A stretch of 38,556 nt of DNA from Cloacibacillus sp. (GCF_020860125.1 NZ_JAJBUX010000101.1:1-38556), one strand, 5' to 3'; shown: positions 30,579 to 38,337, counted from the stretch's first letter. The notes: a model not told the origin generated them from the letters alone. Program-made: numbers and translations.

Positions 30579-32306
30579 ATGGATTTCAAACCATTACTTA
30601 AAAGCGCGCTGGGCGAAGAGCCCTGCGACCTGCTGTTCAAAAACGCAAAATTCGCAAACCTCTGCACAATGGAATATGAAACGGGAGACATCGCCGTAAA
30701 GAATGGCGTCATCGTCGGTATCGGCGGGGGATACGCGGCGAAAGAGACCGTAAACTGCGCCGGACGCCTGCTGCTGCCGGGATTCATCGAGGGACACATG
30801 CATGTCGAGAGCACCTTTATGGTGCCGCGCAATCTCGCCGCGGAGATATCGCCGCACGGCACCACTACGGTAATGCCGGACCCGCACGAGATCGCTAACA
30901 CCTGCGGCACGGAGGGAATACGCTTCATGCACCGCGAAAGCGAGGGGCTGCCGGTCGACTTCTACTACGGCGCGCCCTCCTGCGTGCCGGCGTCGGCACA
31001 GGAGACCCCCTTCGAATACATTGAGGCGGACGAGATAAAAAAACTCTTCGCGGACGAAAGCTGCACACACCTCGGAGAGATGATGAACTTCCCCGGCGTA
31101 TACCTCGGCGACGACAAAGTATGGGCGAAGCTGGCCGCCTCCGAGGGCAGAGTCATAACCGGCCACGCCCCGCGCGTAAGCGGAAAAGAGCTGGCCGCCT
31201 ATCTGCTCGGCGGAATAACCTCCGACCACGAATGCGACAACGCCGAAGAGGCGCTAGAAAAGCTGCGCCGCGGCATGTACATCATGATCCGTCAGGGAGC
31301 GACGGCGAGAAACCTCAAAGAGCTGGCTCCGCTGCTTGCTGCACGGCCCGGCCTCGCGGCGCGCTGCCTCTCCGTCAGCGACGACATCTCTCCGAACTTC
31401 ATCCACGAACGCGGCCACCTCGACGGCTGCCTTCGCGAACTAATAGGATGCGGCGTAGAACCGCTCGCCGCGCTGCGGACGATAACCCTGACGCCCGCGG
31501 AATACTTCCGGCTTTACGACCGCGGCATGATAGCCCCGGCAAAGCTGGCGGACATCGTCATGGTCGACAATATTGAAAAATGCACCGTACTCAAAGTCTG
31601 GAAGAGGGGAAAACTGGTCGCCGAAAACGGCGCGCCGACCGAAAAAATAACGCCCGCCGTCACCTCCGCGCTTCCCGGATACGGCGGCGAAGTACGCACG
31701 CCGATGGCAGACGAACTGCGCGTGAAAATAGACACTCCCGGCGTGGAAATAAACGTCATCGGCGTCATACCCGGACAGGTCTTCACAAAAACTATCCGCA
31801 TGGCGCCGACCAACATAGACGGATACGCCTGCGCTGACGCGGGACGCGAACTGGCGAAGATGGCCGTCGTCGAAAAAAACCGCGGCACGGGGCGCTGCGC
31901 CGTCGGATTCCTCCATGGCTTCGGCCTCGTGCGCGGCGCCGTCGCCTCCTCCATCGCCCATGATGCGCACAACTACACCTGCGCGGGCATGGACGACATC
32001 TCCATGGCGACGGCGCTGCAGGAGCTCGCGCGCCTCAGGGGCGGCATCGTCATCGCCGAGGGTGAAAATATCCTCGCGGAGCTGGAACTGCCGGTAGGCG
32101 GCCTCATGAGCCTCCTGAGCGCCGCCGAAATACGCGAAAAGACCGCGGCGCTCGACGCGGCGCGCGACGCTCTGGGCTGCACGAACCCGCACGCGCTCAT
32201 GCAGCTGAGCTTCATGTCGCTCTCCGTCATCCCGGAGCTCAAACTCACCGATAAAGGGTACTTTGATATTTCGCGATGTGAGACTATGCCGCTTTTTGTG
32301 CATTAA
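30579..32306 (+). CDS. ade: Adenine deaminase
   Basis: Converts adenine to hypoxanthine and ammonia in purine salvage or catabolism. The 575-residue amidohydrolase matches the bacterial Ade type: LLLPGFIEGHMHVESTFM carries the HxH metal site, followed by MPDPHEIANTCG, TGHAPRVSG, ITSDHECDNAEEA and the C-terminal GFGLVRGAVASSIAHDAHN. Length is normal. The ATG at 30579 has GGGGGC about 10 bases upstream. It is a single gene preceded by a structured leader and followed at once by the encapsulin promoter. The near-absence of a terminator between them means some read-through into the encapsulin operon is possible. Confidence 0.97.
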   Translation: MDFKPLLKSALGEEPCDLLFKNAKFANLCTMEYETGDIAVKNGVIVGIGGGYAAKETVNCAGRLLLPGFIEGHMHVESTFMVPRNLAAEISPHGTTTVMPDPHEIANTCGTEGIRFMHRESEGLPVDFYYGAPSCVPASAQETPFEYIEADEIKKLFADESCTHLGEMMNFPGVYLGDDKVWAKLAASEGRVITGHAPRVSGKELAAYLLGGITSDHECDNAEEALEKLRRGMYIMIRQGATARNLKELAPLLAARPGLAARCLSVSDDISPNFIHERGHLDGCLRELIGCGVEPLAALRTITLTPAEYFRLYDRGMIAPAKLADIVMVDNIEKCTVLKVWKRGKLVAENGAPTEKITPAVTSALPGYGGEVRTPMADELRVKIDTPGVEINVIGVIPGQVFTKTIRMAPTNIDGYACADAGRELAKMAVVEKNRGTGRCAVGFLHGFGLVRGAVASSIAHDAHNYTCAGMDDISMATALQELARLRGGIVIAEGENILAELELPVGGLMSLLSAAEIREKTAALDAARDALGCTNPHALMQLSFMSLSVIPELKLTDKGYFDISRCETMPLFVH

Positions 32307-32312
32307 TTACTG

Positions 32313-32341
32313 TTGTTACTTGCTAATTTCGATGATATAAT
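32313..32341 (+). promoter_or_regulatory. Promoter of the encapsulin operon
   Basis: TTGTTA (32313-32318), 17 bases, TATAAT (32336-32341), in an AT-rich 166-base gap. An overlapping alternative, TTGCTA-17-TAAAAT, is shifted by about 7 bases. Downstream, AGATAA/TTATCT can form a weak leader hairpin. No clear Fur box was seen. Confidence 0.65.
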
Positions 32342-32472
32342 CTAAAATAGTTTCAAATAAAGATAACTGAGAGACTTTTACTCTTATCTGCTACAATAAG
32401 GGACAAAGCGGAGCAGTTATAACAATTAAAAGGCCTGAATAAGGCACAAAATTACAGGGAGGAGCTTAAAAC

Positions 32473-32823
32473 ATGGAAGCATACACAGAACCTTACAGCC
32501 TGCTCAACAAACAGACGGTCGATATAGCGCAGGCGCTCAAAAGCCTTCAGGAGGAGCTTGAAGCCATCGACTTCTATAACCAGCGCGTCAACACCTGCAC
32601 CAATGAGGACCTCAAGCGCATCATGGCGCACAACCGCGATGAAGAGATCGAACACTCGGCGATGCTGGTAGGCTGGCTCAAGGTTTATATGAACGGCTGG
32701 GACAAAGAGATCGGCGAATACGTCGCCAACGCGAAGGCCGGAACTATGGGCATCGACCTCGAAGACGGCCCCGACGCCGCTCCGGGAGCCAGCGGCCAGG
32801 ACCTTAAAATCGGCAAACTTTAA
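32473..32823 (+). CDS. Encapsulated ferritin-like protein (encapsulin cargo)
   Basis: A 116-residue half-ferritin of the EncFtn/rubrerythrin-like group. One helix pair carries the iron ligands: EELEAIDFYNQRVN and HNRDEEIEHSAMLVGWLKVY, with the ExxH motif. A flexible stretch (AGTMGIDLEDGPDAAPGASG) is followed by DLKIGKL at the C-terminus. That end matches the encapsulin targeting peptide pattern (hydrophobic, Gly, Ser/Lys, Leu). The shell gene follows after 50 bases. It should oxidise and store Fe(II) inside the shell. The ATG has GGGAGGAG 8 bases upstream. Confidence 0.94.
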   Translation: MEAYTEPYSLLNKQTVDIAQALKSLQEELEAIDFYNQRVNTCTNEDLKRIMAHNRDEEIEHSAMLVGWLKVYMNGWDKEIGEYVANAKAGTMGIDLEDGPDAAPGASGQDLKIGKL

Positions 32824-32873
32824 TATTCACGGCACAGCTATAGAGACCGCATACATAGAAGGGAGTTTAAATT

Positions 32874-33674
32874 ATGGACATTCTTAAAAGATCACTCGCG
32901 CCGATAGCGGCGGAAGCATGGACAGAGATAGACAAGCAGGCGGCGGACGTACTCCGCAGCGTGCTCACCGGACGCAAAGTCGCCGACGTATCAGACCCGA
33001 AGGGCTGGCTGTGCGATTCAGTTTCAGAGGGCACGCTGACACTCGCCGAAGAGTCACCCGTTGAGGGCGTAAACTACGGCGTACGCGACGTACTTCCCCT
33101 CGTAGAGATCCGCGTCCCCTTCACCTTGCCGATGTGGGACCTTGACGACATCTCACGCGGCTGCAAGACGACGGACTACACGCCGCTCCAAGAAGCGGCG
33201 CGCCAGGCGGCCCTCTTTGAGGACACCGCCGTATTCAAGGGACTTGAAGAGGCCGGCATCCTCGGGATAGAGCTCGAAACAGACAACGACCCCATCGAAA
33301 CAGCCCTTGACGACGACGCGCTCATCAAAGCGGTCTACGACGCGACGCAGGCCCTTGCCTCACGCAACGTCGGCGGCCCCTACGTCCTCGTCTGCTCCAA
33401 AAAGGTCTGGGAGAAGATCGTCACCTCGAACACCGCCTACCCGCTCAGAAAGAGCCTCGAAAAGATCGTCGAGAAAATCGTCCTCTCAAAGCAGTACGAG
33501 ACGAACTTCGTCACCTCCATGCGCGGCGGAGACAGCGAACTCGTGGTCGGACAGGACTTCTCCATCGGATACCAGTCCCACACCGCGACCGAGGTCAACT
33601 TCTACATCACGGAGACCTTCACCTTCCGCGTCACCACGCCGGAGGCCTTTGTGGAGCTTAAGATAGCCGAATAA
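32874..33674 (+). CDS. Encapsulin shell protein (family 1)
   Basis: A 266-residue HK97-fold shell protein of the linocin-M18/encapsulin family. Characteristic segments are MDILKRSLAPIAAEAWTEID at the start, GVRDVLPLVEIRVPFTLPMWDLDDISRG, DTAVFKGLEEAGILGI, YVLVCSKKVWEKI and the C-terminal SHTATEVNFYITETFTFRV. The N-terminal helix is the part that binds cargo targeting peptides. At this size a 60-subunit (T=1) shell is expected. With the upstream ferritin-like protein it forms an iron-storing nanocompartment. GAAGGGAG precedes the ATG. A hairpin at 33696-33728 follows. Confidence 0.95.
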   Translation: MDILKRSLAPIAAEAWTEIDKQAADVLRSVLTGRKVADVSDPKGWLCDSVSEGTLTLAEESPVEGVNYGVRDVLPLVEIRVPFTLPMWDLDDISRGCKTTDYTPLQEAARQAALFEDTAVFKGLEEAGILGIELETDNDPIETALDDDALIKAVYDATQALASRNVGGPYVLVCSKKVWEKIVTSNTAYPLRKSLEKIVEKIVLSKQYETNFVTSMRGGDSELVVGQDFSIGYQSHTATEVNFYITETFTFRVTTPEAFVELKIAE

Positions 33675-33695
33675 TAACGAATAATAAGACCTAGT

Positions 33696-33728
33696 AAGAA
33701 AGGGAGGCCTCAGCGGCCTCCCTTTCTT
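33696..33728. terminator. Bidirectional hairpin between encapsulin and the TRIC gene
   Basis: A perfect 14-bp stem (33696-33709 with 33715-33728), loop TCAGC. It lies 21 bases after the encapsulin stop and contains the stop codon of the convergent TRIC gene. T-tails are short on both strands. Confidence 0.75.
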
Positions 33729-34342
33729 ATTTCCGCGATCTTGACCAGCGGCAGATTGATATTGAAATAGACCGATACCAGCCGCACCGCGAGGATAATG
33801 AAAAGCGCCGCGTAGGCCGCCGGACCAAGCCCTATCATTCCTCTCGCGAACCAGAGAAAAGAACAGCCGACAATCGCCGCCAGGGCGTAAATATCATGGC
33901 GGAAGATGACCGGTACCCTCTGCGCGAGCAGATCCCGCAGAATGCCGCCGCCGATGCCGGTTATCACAGCGGCGAAGAGAAACTGCATAAAATTATAATG
34001 CAGATAAATCGCCTTGATCCCCGCGTCCACCGCGAAAAAAGAGAGCCCCATCGCGTCGAGCACGATCAGCAGCCACTGGACCCGGAAAAGCTGCGGCACC
34101 GCGACCACGGCGGCGACGGAGAGCATCACGATGAGGACGGTTTGGTAATTTGAGAAAAAGACGGGGATGCCCCTATCCATCACGACGTCGCGCAGCACGC
34201 CGCCGCCGCAGGCTGCGGTAAAGGCGAGTATCGTTATCCCGAACAGATCCATGCGCCGCTGCACCGCCGTGTGCGCGCCAAGCAAAGCGAAACTCACCAC
34301 GCCGATTATCTCAAGCACGCTGAGATTGGCGATCGGCGACAT
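33710..34342 (-). CDS. TRIC-family (UPF0126) cation channel-like membrane protein
   Basis: A 210-residue membrane protein with about seven hydrophobic helices and an internal repeat. Each half carries a Gly-rich kinked motif ending in RD: FTAACGGGVLRDVVMDRGIP in the first and ITGIGGGILRDLLAQRVP in the second. This is the UPF0126/YicG family, whose structures are homotrimeric TRIC-type cation channels. Bacterial relatives have also been linked to glycine uptake, so the substrate is uncertain. The ATG at 34342 has GGGGAT about 7 bases upstream. Its stop lies inside the hairpin shared with encapsulin. Confidence 0.93.
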   Translation of the reverse strand: MSPIANLSVLEIIGVVSFALLGAHTAVQRRMDLFGITILAFTAACGGGVLRDVVMDRGIPVFFSNYQTVLIVMLSVAAVVAVPQLFRVQWLLIVLDAMGLSFFAVDAGIKAIYLHYNFMQFLFAAVITGIGGGILRDLLAQRVPVIFRHDIYALAAIVGCSFLWFARGMIGLGPAAYAALFIILAVRLVSVYFNINLPLVKIAEIRKGGR

Positions 34343-34382
34343 CAGTTTATCCCCGCACAGAGGAGGCGAAAGCCGCCGAACA

Positions 34383-34850
34383 TCAAAGCAGCCCCTCTCC
34401 TCTCATTTTATTCAGCAATGACTCGCAGCCCTTCCTGATATCGTCATAGGCCCGCGTAAAATTTCCCGTATACCACGGGTCGGCGACATCCTCCCCCGCC
34501 TCGTCGGTGAAATCCATCAGCTTCCACACCTTATCCTCTGGATCGCCGCCGCATATCCGCAGGATATTGCGGATATTCTGCCCGTCCATCCCGATAATAT
34601 AATCGAACCTTCCATAATCTGCGCGCGTCAGCTGTACCGCGCGGCGGCGCTCAAAGGGCACCCCCTCCTCGCGAAGCTTGGCCTGCGAAGCGCGGTGCAT
34701 ATCGCTGCCGATCTCCTCCGCGCTCGTCGCCGAGGACATTATCAAAAACCGATCCGCAAGCCCTGCCCGGGCGGAGAGATCCTTCATCACAAACTCCGCC
34801 ATCGGACTGCGGCAGATATTGCCGTGACAGACAAATAGTATTTTTATCAT
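34383..34850 (-). CDS. Low-molecular-weight protein-tyrosine phosphatase
   Basis: A 155-residue cytoplasmic phosphatase. The phosphate-binding loop VCHGNICRSPMAEF contains the catalytic C-x5-R near the N-terminus, and the general-acid DPW motif (DVADPWYTG) is near residue 125. It may dephosphorylate tyrosine- or arginine-phosphorylated proteins; the substrate is not evident. The start ATG at 34850 follows an AT-rich, gene-free stretch. A fragment of a second, diverged copy of its first 12 codons lies 1.8 kb upstream at 36695-36730. Confidence 0.95.
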   Translation of the reverse strand: MIKILFVCHGNICRSPMAEFVMKDLSARAGLADRFLIMSSATSAEEIGSDMHRASQAKLREEGVPFERRRAVQLTRADYGRFDYIIGMDGQNIRNILRICGGDPEDKVWKLMDFTDEAGEDVADPWYTGNFTRAYDDIRKGCESLLNKMRGEGLL

Positions 34851-34974
34851 TTTGTTTATATCCCTTTATAAGCCTTCAAACCTTGATATTACGGGCTGTA
34901 CGGCACTTTTTTCATTTTTTGTATTTTGCCTCATACCTACGCAAATCTTTATAAATCTATGCAATTTCACGGAC

Positions 34975-34986
34975 AAATGGTGTAGT
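34975..34986 (+). repeat. Left copy of a 12-bp direct repeat bounding the SIR2/DUF1016 cassette
   Basis: AAATGGTGTAGT, identical to 36614-36625 in the same orientation. Between the two copies lie only the SIR2 remnant and the DUF1016 gene. Confidence 0.5.
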
Positions 34987-34996
34987 AAAAACATTA

Positions 34997-35404
34997 TCAC
35001 CAAGTTTCTTTAATAGATATTTCTCCTCTTTTTTCTTCGACTTTAATTATCAATTCCTTTAATTCGTTCAATAACTGTTGGTGTGTCCCATCTGAATTGT
35101 CGTATGTTAAAAGTTCCAAATTCCTATTATGTAGCAGGCTTTGCTCAATTTCTTTAGAATATGTATCTTTTGCTGCAACAAAATAGTGCGGCAAACATCC
35201 AGGATATAAAAAATTCATATTCTCCAATATTAATTGAATATCTGGATCGCTTATTCCGCATCCTAGAAATATAAAAATATGTGTAAGCATCAAAGCATCT
35301 AATATACGATAAAATGATGCATACTTACAACGCGCCTCACTATATTGCCTGTGAGTAAAAATTATTTTTGATACGTCATCTATTGTTAAGCATGGATATT
35401 GCTT
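34997..35404 (-). pseudogene. SIR2-family (SIR2_2-like) gene remnant, 5' part lost and frame broken
   Basis: The frame reads from KQYPCLTIDDVSKIIFTHRQ through ASFYRILDALMLTHIFIFLGCGISDPDIQL, the typical C-terminal half of SIR2-like NADases of defence systems. It ends after about 135 codons. The N-terminal NAD-binding part is absent: in frame a TGA at 35405-35407 closes it, and the DUF1016 stop is only 23 bases further. A well-placed AGGAG and ATG (35406-35408) open a different frame that stops after ten codons. So the gene is truncated and frameshifted relative to its start. An internal ATG at 35293 could still give a 98-residue product. Confidence 0.75.
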
Positions 35405-35429
35405 TCATGTTTTTCTCCTATATTCTAAT

Positions 35430-36473
35430 TTATTCTTCTTCACTTTCTATCAATTTTTTCAGTTCCTCTTTGCTAGGAAGAACAGTTAAATACTTACTTG
35501 CAAATATCTGACTATTATCTTCCGGCAAAGTCATCTCAACCACAGCATCATTTTTATTTTTACAAAGCAAAACTCCCATCGTCGGATTTTCGTCTTCCAA
35601 TTTCATTTTACGGTCATAATAATTCACATACATTTGCATCTGTCCTATATCCTGATGTTTTAATCGTCCTATTTTTAAATCAAAAAGCACAAAACACCGC
35701 AATAAACGATTAAAAAATACTAAATCCACTCTATAATGCTCATCTTCAAAAGTAAACCTTACCTGTCTTCCAACAAAAGTAAATCCTCTTCCTAATTCTA
35801 ACAAAAATTCCTGCAAATGGTCGATTATTTTAGTTTCCAAATCTGTTTCTGAATATTTTGCAAGTTCTGGTAACCCTGTAAACTCCAGAACGTAAGGATC
35901 TTTTAATAAATCTTCGGGCTTCTCAATGATCTGTCCTTCCGTTGATAACCGTTCCACACCCGCTTTATCCCTGCTCAATACTAACCGTTCATATAATGCG
36001 CTGTCATACTGTCTACCCAGTTCCTTTACACCCCATCCATTCCGAGCAGCCTCAATCTCATAAAAATGACGTTCATCTATACTCGGCATGCGCATAAGTG
36101 ATACATAATGTGAAAAGCTTAGAAAAAACTTTCTTCCCTCCTTTGTTACAGGCAGGCTTTCAAATTGGGTAGACATCTTCTGCCCAATCTGATCTTGCGA
36201 ATATACCACGTAGAATCTTCGCATCAGTTTTAAATTTTCCACAGAAAATCCTTTTCCTAAACTTTTTGTTAAATTTTTTGATAATTGTCTAAGAATCGCC
36301 TTTCCATATTCAGCTCTCTGTTCTCCCTTTTGTTCTTCTTCTACAATCAGCCGTCCTACTTCATAATAGGAATAGACCATAGAAATATTTAATGCAATTT
36401 TTGCCTGTTTTCTGGCATTTTTAAGAACTTCTAATACTCTATCAAAAAATTTACTTTTCACGATATTTTCCAT
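35430..36473 (-). CDS. DUF1016/PDDEXK nuclease-domain protein (YhcG-like)
   Basis: A 347-residue protein with the N-terminal DUF1016 helical domain (SYYEVGRLIVEEEQKG, YGKAILRQLSKNLT) and a C-terminal PDDEXK fold. The nuclease core is visible as YRVDLVFFNRLLRCFVLFDLKIG, with Asp and DLK in place of the usual (E)xK. ENPTMGVLLCKNKND follows. Such proteins are common in defence islands and next to restriction genes. The ATG at 36473 has GGGAGG 7 bases upstream. The gene is far more AT-rich than the chromosome core, which suggests horizontal transfer. A SIR2 remnant lies directly downstream. Target unknown. Confidence 0.92.
   Translation of the reverse strand: MENIVKSKFFDRVLEVLKNARKQAKIALNISMVYSYYEVGRLIVEEEQKGEQRAEYGKAILRQLSKNLTKSLGKGFSVENLKLMRRFYVVYSQDQIGQKMSTQFESLPVTKEGRKFFLSFSHYVSLMRMPSIDERHFYEIEAARNGWGVKELGRQYDSALYERLVLSRDKAGVERLSTEGQIIEKPEDLLKDPYVLEFTGLPELAKYSETDLETKIIDHLQEFLLELGRGFTFVGRQVRFTFEDEHYRVDLVFFNRLLRCFVLFDLKIGRLKHQDIGQMQMYVNYYDRKMKLEDENPTMGVLLCKNKNDAVVEMTLPEDNSQIFASKYLTVLPSKEELKKLIESEEE
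36164..36188. repeat. Internal copy of the DUF1016 inverted repeat
   Basis: ATTGGGTAGA (36164-36173) pairs with TCTGCCCAAT (36179-36188), one G-T pair, 5-base loop. It repeats the arm sequence of the upstream site at 36492-36518 inside the coding region. Confidence 0.55.
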
Positions 36474-36491
36474 GCAATACCCTCCCTGTTG

Positions 36492-36518
36492 AATTGGGTA
36501 GAAACTGTCTACCCAATT
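36492..36518. repeat. Inverted repeat just upstream of the DUF1016 gene
   Basis: A perfect 11-bp inverted repeat AATTGGGTAGA (36492-36502) / TCTACCCAATT (36508-36518), 5-base loop. It lies 19 bases before the start codon, just after a TATAAA. It could be an operator or a leader hairpin near the ribosome site. Confidence 0.7.
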
Positions 36519-36613
36519 TATATCATAACGAAAGTTCTCTCAAATTTCTACAATAATGCAAAACTTATCTCGTTTCCACTTTTCTTTGTCACATCAGGGC
36601 TCTAAACCCAATA

Positions 36614-36625
36614 AAATGGTGTAGT
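36614..36625 (+). repeat. Right copy of the 12-bp direct repeat
   Basis: AAATGGTGTAGT, the partner of 34975-34986. The 337-base gap between DUF1016 and the ATPase gene (36474-36810) otherwise holds the inverted repeat above and the phosphatase fragment. Confidence 0.5.
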
Positions 36626-36646
36626 GGCGGTATAGTAAGCGCTTAA

Positions 36647-36730
36647 CTAAATCGTGAAGTCATTGACTTTACTAGCTTCTCCGTGATTTTTCAAGATATT
36701 TCCGTGACATACAAACATTATCTTAATCAA
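36647..36730 (-). pseudogene. 5' fragment of a second low-molecular-weight phosphatase gene
   Basis: From a TTG at 36730 (AGGTGGG 6 bases upstream) the frame reads LIKIMFVCHGNI, the start of the phosphatase family, and then leaves it (LKNHGEASKVNDFTI, stop at 36647). The catalytic Cys is present but the C-x5-R loop is broken. The first 36 bases match the intact gene at 34850 at about 29 positions, so it is an old or foreign copy rather than a fresh duplication. Confidence 0.65.
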
Positions 36731-36810
36731 ACATATCCCACCTATACATAGACATCAATCTGCATAATTCCATATAATTAACCACGGCGGTTCGCTGGTC
36801 AGATAAACAA

Positions 36811-38214
36811 TCAGCGCTTGTCCTCTATCTCTAAAATATCCCTGTAAGTCACAAGCGATACATTCCCCAGCTCATTTGCCGCGTCCGCGCATCCTTTGGT
36901 GAAGCCGTTCTTTGCGAACAGATACAGCTGCACGCTGTTATAATGGAAAAGGCGGCTTCGTTTTATCAGCGTCTCCAAAACACCAAGGTCGACCTTTTCA
37001 TTTGTCCACTTACACTCGCCAAACAGCGCCCTATTCCGATCCTGCTCGCCCATAATATCAATCTCTGTCTGCTTCTTTTCTGTCGGATCGGTGCCCCACC
37101 AACGACCAAGCTCAGTAAACTCGACAGGAGATTCTCCGTTCAGCAGCAGACTCCAGAGATGCTGCCTGCAAATCTCTTCAAAGACCTTACCCATATACTC
37201 CGATAAAAACGGTTCAATTCGCCTATAGGCGAGATCGTCGGCGCCACGGGCGATAATAGAACTATTCTCCGGGACAAATCTATACCAGAAACGAAACATA
37301 TTATCATCAACGGTATAAATCGATCGTCTGGAAACCTTCTCACCATAGGGAGTCTCCCTCCGTACAAGGCCAAGCTCCAATAAATTCTTTATATAGGTGG
37401 CACAAACGCTGGTATCTTCGCCAACTTTGGCAGAAATCTCCGACATACGGGAGGCGCCGGCCGCAATCGCGGTAATTATAGCGTTGTAAAGCGCGGGTTC
37501 CCTCACCTCCTGCTTCAGAAGGTTTTCCGGTTCTTCAAACAGAGAGGATGAGGGGTTCAGAAAAGTGTTCTTGATGTTATCCGCAACGCTCAATCTGTCA
37601 TTCATTTGCAGCAGGTACTGCGGCGTACCGCCCACAATACCGTAAATCAGCGCCTTATCCTCATTGGAAAAGTGCTTGAAACAACGACAGGTATCCGCAA
37701 AATCAAAGGGCAGGATCTTCATCTGCGCTGTCCATCTGCCATACAGGGGCGCCTTATAAGCCAGCACATGATCCTCCATATAGGACATGGACGAGCCGCA
37801 AATAATTAGCATAAGCTTGGAGGTCTCCCTATATTTGTCAATCAAAAGCTGAAGGGTGGAGGCAAAGCTATTGGAAGAACGGGCAACATAGGGGTACTCG
37901 TCAATGGCCAGAATAAGACGTTCCCTCTCGGCCAATTTGAATACATATTCCAGTGCCGCCTGAAACGAAAGAAAAGCCGTATCAGCCTGGATACCGGTTT
38001 CATATTCCATAATATTTCTACTGAAATTTTCCAGATTCTGTTTGGCGTTGCTCTCCACACCCATAAAATAGACCGCCTTTTTATCACGGATAAACTGGGT
38101 GATGAGCGCTGTTTTGCCCACATGGCGGCGGCCGTAGATCACCGCGAACTCAAACCTATCGGACAGATACAAACTATTCAGTGTGGCCAACTCACGCTCT
38201 CTGCCAATAAACAT
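36811..38214 (-). CDS. AAA+ ATPase with C-terminal DUF234/PDDEXK-like domain
   Basis: A 467-residue protein starting MFIGRERELATLNSLY. It has Walker A GRRHVGKTALIT, Walker B LILAIDEYPYV and sensor-type LMLIICGSSMSYMEDHV. A winged-helix region follows (IITAIAAGASRMSEISAKV to LLELGLVRRETPYGE). The C-terminal DUF234 region has a nuclease-like core: EIDIMG and ALFGECKW supply the D and ExK residues. The family is widespread in archaea and gut anaerobes, but its role is unknown; a DNA-processing or defence role is inference. The gene has a strong promoter at 38242-38270 and lies in the AT-rich acquired region. Confidence 0.92.
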   Translation of the reverse strand: MFIGRERELATLNSLYLSDRFEFAVIYGRRHVGKTALITQFIRDKKAVYFMGVESNAKQNLENFSRNIMEYETGIQADTAFLSFQAALEYVFKLAERERLILAIDEYPYVARSSNSFASTLQLLIDKYRETSKLMLIICGSSMSYMEDHVLAYKAPLYGRWTAQMKILPFDFADTCRCFKHFSNEDKALIYGIVGGTPQYLLQMNDRLSVADNIKNTFLNPSSSLFEEPENLLKQEVREPALYNAIITAIAAGASRMSEISAKVGEDTSVCATYIKNLLELGLVRRETPYGEKVSRRSIYTVDDNMFRFWYRFVPENSSIIARGADDLAYRRIEPFLSEYMGKVFEEICRQHLWSLLLNGESPVEFTELGRWWGTDPTEKKQTEIDIMGEQDRNRALFGECKWTNEKVDLGVLETLIKRSRLFHYNSVQLYLFAKNGFTKGCADAANELGNVSLVTYRDILEIEDKR

Positions 38215-38241
38215 ACCAATGCCCCCGTTTCATTATTGCTA

Positions 38242-38270
38242 TATATACCACCGCTGTTAAATTTAGTCAA
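38242..38270 (-). promoter_or_regulatory. Promoter of the AAA+/DUF234 gene
   Basis: TTGACT (38265-38270), 17-base spacer, TATATA (38242-38247) on the minus strand, about 28 bases upstream of the start codon. The leader would be about 20 bases. Confidence 0.75.
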
Positions 38271-38297
38271 TTATAATTTACTAAATCTTGAACAACT

Positions 38298-38337
38298 AAA
38301 AAATGCCCCGCGCGGTTCACACAAGAACCGTGCGGGG
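38298..38337 (-). terminator. Terminator downstream of the partial gene at the right edge
   Basis: A 13-bp stem (38306-38318 with 38325-38337, one G-T pair) with a 6-base loop and six T on the minus strand (38298-38303). It lies 140 bases beyond the stop of the partial gene; the bases between hold no credible gene. Confidence 0.8.

Noticed and set aside
31440..32303. A 287-codon minus-strand frame opposite ade
   Set aside because: Shadow of the adenine deaminase gene; composition is typical of antisense translation.
32342..32472. Fur box in the encapsulin leader
   Set aside because: The AGATAA/TTATCT arms are too short and too far apart to match the 19-bp Fur consensus.
34851..34974. Short frame reading YKDLRRYEAKYKK upstream of the phosphatase gene
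   Set aside because: It is closed by stops on both sides within about 15 codons and has no start or recognisable family.
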